DNA from: Candidatus Thioglobus vulcanius
Lineage (GTDB): Bacteria; Pseudomonadota; Gammaproteobacteria; PS1; Pseudothioglobaceae
DNA: 26,007 nt
Assembly (NCBI GenBank): GCA_910595855.1
Contig: CAJVCJ010000019.1
Span: 1 to 26,007 of the forward strand
Reading direction: 5' to 3'
In this document: in pieces, positions 24,442-26,007 of the stretch
Position numbering within the stretch: the first letter of the stretch is position 1
How the letters are laid out: each line of letters begins with the position of its first letter
Position numbers and translations under genes: made by a program
Notes under the pieces: model-generated
Database searches by the model: none
What the model was told of the DNA's origin: nothing
The model's input: the letters and a program-made list of their open reading frames with translations, nothing else

Positions 24442-25320
24442 ATGGCAATTACAGCTGCTTTAGTTAAAGAATTAAGAGAAAGAACTGGTTCAGGCATGAT
24501 GGACTGCAAAAAAGCCCTAACCGAAACTAATGGCGACATGGAAGCTGCGATCGATTTAATGCGCTCTTCAGGCGCTGCCAAAGCTGCTAAAAAATCTAGC
24601 CGTGTTGCTGCTGAAGGCTTAGTTAAAGTTAACATTAGCGATGACAACAAAACAGCAACAATCTTAGAAATCAACTCTGAAACAGACTTTGTTACTAAGG
24701 GTGATGCTTTTATCAACTTCGTTGATACACTAGGTGCACTAGCACTTAAAACAAAGCCTGCTAACATTGAAGAGTTCATGACTCAAACTCTAGAAAATGG
24801 TGATTCACTTGAAAAATCTCGTGAAGACATTGTTGCTAAAGTTGGTGAAAACGTGTCAATCAGACGTGTTCAAACTATTGCAGTTGATACTGGCGTTATT
24901 GGCGCTTATAAGCATGGTGAGCGTATCGCTGTATTAGCAGTATTAGATGGTGGCGACGAAACGCTTGCAAAAGATATTGCAATGCATGTTGCAGCTACTC
25001 GACCTGAGTGTATTACTGAAGATGAACTTGATTCTGATCTATTAGAAAGAGAAAAGGCAATCTTTGTTGAGCAAGCTCGTGAATCTGGCAAGCCTGACAA
25101 CATTATTGAAAAGATGATTGGCGGACGTATGAAGAAGTTTGTTAACGAAGTGACGCTATATGGCCAGGCTTTCGTTAAAGACCCAGATACAACGGTTGGT
25201 GCGCTTGCTAAGGCTAACAATGCTACAGTAGTCTCTTTCGTTAGATATGAAGTAGGTGAAGGCATTGAAAAGAAAGAGGAAAACTTTGCAGACGAAGTAG
25301 CAGCCCAAATGAAAGGCTAA
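24442..25320 (+). CDS. tsf: Translation elongation factor Ts
   Basis: EF-Ts is the nucleotide exchange factor for EF-Tu. The 292-residue protein has the N-terminal UBA-like domain ITAALVKELRERTGSGMMDCKKAL, and the core contact region TDFVTKGDAFINFV with the conserved Asp-Phe that pushes on EF-Tu's magnesium site. Dimerisation subdomains follow, with HVAATRPECITEDEL and KFVNEVTLYGQAFVKDP. Length compares with 283 in E. coli. AGGAGA precedes the ATG, 73 bases after rpsB. pyrH-frr, which often follows, is absent; a strong terminator comes instead. Confidence 0.97.
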   Translation: MAITAALVKELRERTGSGMMDCKKALTETNGDMEAAIDLMRSSGAAKAAKKSSRVAAEGLVKVNISDDNKTATILEINSETDFVTKGDAFINFVDTLGALALKTKPANIEEFMTQTLENGDSLEKSREDIVAKVGENVSIRRVQTIAVDTGVIGAYKHGERIAVLAVLDGGDETLAKDIAMHVAATRPECITEDELDSDLLEREKAIFVEQARESGKPDNIIEKMIGGRMKKFVNEVTLYGQAFVKDPDTTVGALAKANNATVVSFVRYEVGEGIEKKEENFADEVAAQMKG

Positions 25321-25342
25321 TGCAAAAATTTACAAAGTAACC

Positions 25343-25373
25343 AAAAAAGAGTGCAATTGCACTCTTTTTTTTT
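25343..25373 (+). terminator. Intrinsic terminator of rpsB-tsf
   Basis: GAGTGC (25349-25354) and GCACTC (25359-25364) with loop AATT, flanked by six A on the left and nine T on the right. It lies 22 bases after the tsf stop. The flanking A-run would also let it act on the minus strand. Confidence 0.93.
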
Positions 25374-25398
25374 GGAAAAAAAACCACTGAAACAGTGG
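25373..25398 (-). terminator. Orphan minus-strand intrinsic terminator
   Basis: On the minus strand CCACTG (25398-25393), loop TTT, CAGTGG (25389-25384) is followed by a run of eight T. No protein gene on the minus strand ends just upstream; the nearest one already has its own terminator at 25634-25664. It therefore suggests a short untranslated transcript or a backup stop. Confidence 0.65.
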
Positions 25399-25633
25399 CT
25401 TTGATCTTTATTTAATAATAGTTAGATATTACATCATAAGAATTGTGATTGAATAAGCTGTAATTATTCAGATTAAACATAACAATAACAGGGCTAGCAT
25501 TAACTCACTATATCGACATTCTAACCACACCCATATAAACGAAAATCAGCTATGGGAGCGCGTCATATAGTTAGCGTCGAAATGAATGCTTATCTTTTGA
25601 CATAAATTACCATAAAATGTTAAATTTTTGACG
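25399..25633. other. Gene-free region with a two-tier fold (possible small RNA)
   Basis: No reading frame of note lies here. Bases 25507-25571 can form a long interrupted stem. ACTATAT (25507-25513) pairs with ATATAGT (25565-25571). After a one-base bulge, GAC (25515-25517) pairs with GTC (25562-25564). An inner hairpin CCCATA (25530-25535) pairs with TATGGG (25551-25556). Read on the minus strand the fold is followed by the terminator at 25398-25373. On the plus strand TTGACA (25597-25602) with TTAAAT 17 bases later is a weak promoter-like pair pointing into the terminator at 25634. Strand and function are not known. Confidence 0.4.
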
Positions 25634-25664
25634 AAAAAAAAGCCACCCCAAGGGGTGGCTTTTT
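25634..25664. terminator. Bidirectional intrinsic terminator after the repeat-protein gene
   Basis: AGCCACCCC (25641-25649), two bases, then GGGGTGGCT (25652-25660), with an A-run to the left and a T-run to the right. On the minus strand this is a GC-rich stem followed by eight T, 43 bases after the stop of the gene at 25708, which it most likely serves. Confidence 0.88.
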
Positions 25665-25707
25665 AAATCAATCATCGATCAGGTCGATGACTAGATTCTA
25701 GTGCTAA

Positions 25708-26007
25708 TTACTTAGCAACTACTACTGCTTCACGTGAGTCAGCAGCGATCTTAGCGTTAGCGTCAGCTAAACCTTTAGCGTATGCGTCAGCTTGAGCCTT
25801 AGCAAATGCGTCAGCTTGACCTTTAGCGTATGCATCAGCAACACCTTTAGCGTTAGCGTCAGCAGTACCAGCAAACTTAGCGTCTGTAGTAGCGTTAGAA
25901 ACGTTCTTAGTAGCGTTCTTGTTGTTGTAATGGAAACCCCAGTCTGAATCGTTGTTCATGTCGTTGCTGTTCGCAAAAGGACCCATGTTTTGAGCGCCAT
26001 TGAAAGG
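25708..26007 (-). CDS. Octapeptide-repeat protein, C-terminal part (cut by window edge); possibly sulfur-globule-like
   Basis: The frame is open from the window edge to the TAA at 25708-25710; about 99 codons are seen, and the ATG at 25986 may be internal. The first part reads PFNGAQNMGPFANSNDMNN, then a DSDWGFHYNN stretch, rich in Asn, Gly and aromatic residues. The rest is five near-perfect octapeptides of the form (x)ADA(N/Y/F)AK(G) (about 25747-25866), ending REAVVVAK. A strong terminator follows, suggesting good expression. I do not recognise a domain. The Asn/Gly/Trp/Phe-rich part recalls sulfur globule proteins of sulfur oxidisers, but that is a guess from composition. No cysteine is present in the visible part. 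Confidence 0.6.
   Translation of the reverse strand, partial: PFNGAQNMGPFANSNDMNNDSDWGFHYNNKNATKNVSNATTDAKFAGTADANAKGVADAYAKGQADAFAKAQADAYAKGLADANAKIAADSREAVVVAK
25747..25866 (-). repeat. 24-base tandem repeat, five units, coding for octapeptides
   Basis: Units lie at 25747-25770, 25771-25794, 25795-25818, 25819-25842 and 25843-25866. They encode LADANAKI, QADAYAKG, QADAFAKA, VADAYAKG and TADANAKG, read on the minus strand from right to left. Codon choice inside the units is largely shared (GCT for Ala, AAA or AAG for Lys), so they probably arose by duplication and have since diverged moderately. Confidence 0.9.

Noticed and set aside
25597..25625. TTGACA with TTAAAT 17 bases later as a real plus-strand promoter
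   Set aside because: The -10 box is poor, and the product would run straight into the terminator at 25634-25664, giving a transcript of only about 30 bases. Mentioned only as a weak possibility.
25747..25866. Repeat cluster as a CRISPR array
   Set aside because: The 24-base units are contiguous without spacers, stay in frame and encode octapeptides; no cas gene is near.

Overview
The window is a compact, AT-rich, mostly housekeeping stretch of a gammaproteobacterial chromosome. Gene order and content suggest a sulfur-oxidising relative of the SUP05/Candidatus Thioglobus group. The reasons are a sulfide:quinone oxidoreductase (SQR) placed divergently from the ATP synthase operon, a complete ubiE-ubiJ-ubiB block for ubiquinone, the gammaproteobacterial recN-nadK/grpE arrangement, and a possible sulfur-globule-like protein at the right edge. 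The lineage call is inference from content; no 16S gene or other decisive marker is present.

Layout. 1-2570 (minus): atpI-atpB-atpE-atpF-atpH-atpA, with atpA cut by the left edge. 2745-4028 (plus): sqr, back to back with atpI; their predicted promoters overlap at the -35 boxes. 4075-6578 (minus): nadK-recN, sharing a bidirectional terminator with sqr. 6677-7222 (plus): grpE without dnaK/dnaJ. 7223-7608: a very AT-rich gap holding the adk promoter and leader. 7609-10609: adk, a terminator, then an oversized dsbD with two N-terminal domains. 10705-12958: aroQ-accB-accC. 12973-18397: argC, erpA, citrate synthase, ubiE, ubiJ, ubiB, tightly packed. 18515-23173: rplY, pth, ychF, gpmI, rpe. 23198-25373: rpsB-tsf with a clear promoter, a long structured leader and a strong terminator. 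25374-25707: a gene-free region with a fold and an unassigned minus-strand terminator. 25708-26007 (minus): the C-terminal part of an octapeptide-repeat protein.

How the genes fit together. SQR passes electrons from sulfide to quinone; UbiE/J/B supply the quinone; the proton gradient drives the F1Fo synthase, whose c subunit has a proton-type site. Citrate synthase, AccB/AccC, ArgC, AroQ, GpmI and Rpe serve central carbon metabolism and biosynthesis. NadK, Adk, ErpA, DsbD and GrpE cover cofactors, Fe-S insertion, periplasmic thiol reduction and folding. RplY, Pth, YchF, S2 and EF-Ts belong to translation.

I see no mobile element, CRISPR array, prophage, tRNA or rRNA, and no clearly new multi-gene system. 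The points most worth following are the duplicated DsbD sensor domain, the S2 C-terminal extension ending in a SAP/HeH-like motif, the structured intergenic region after tsf, the octapeptide-repeat protein, and the shared sqr/atp promoter region.
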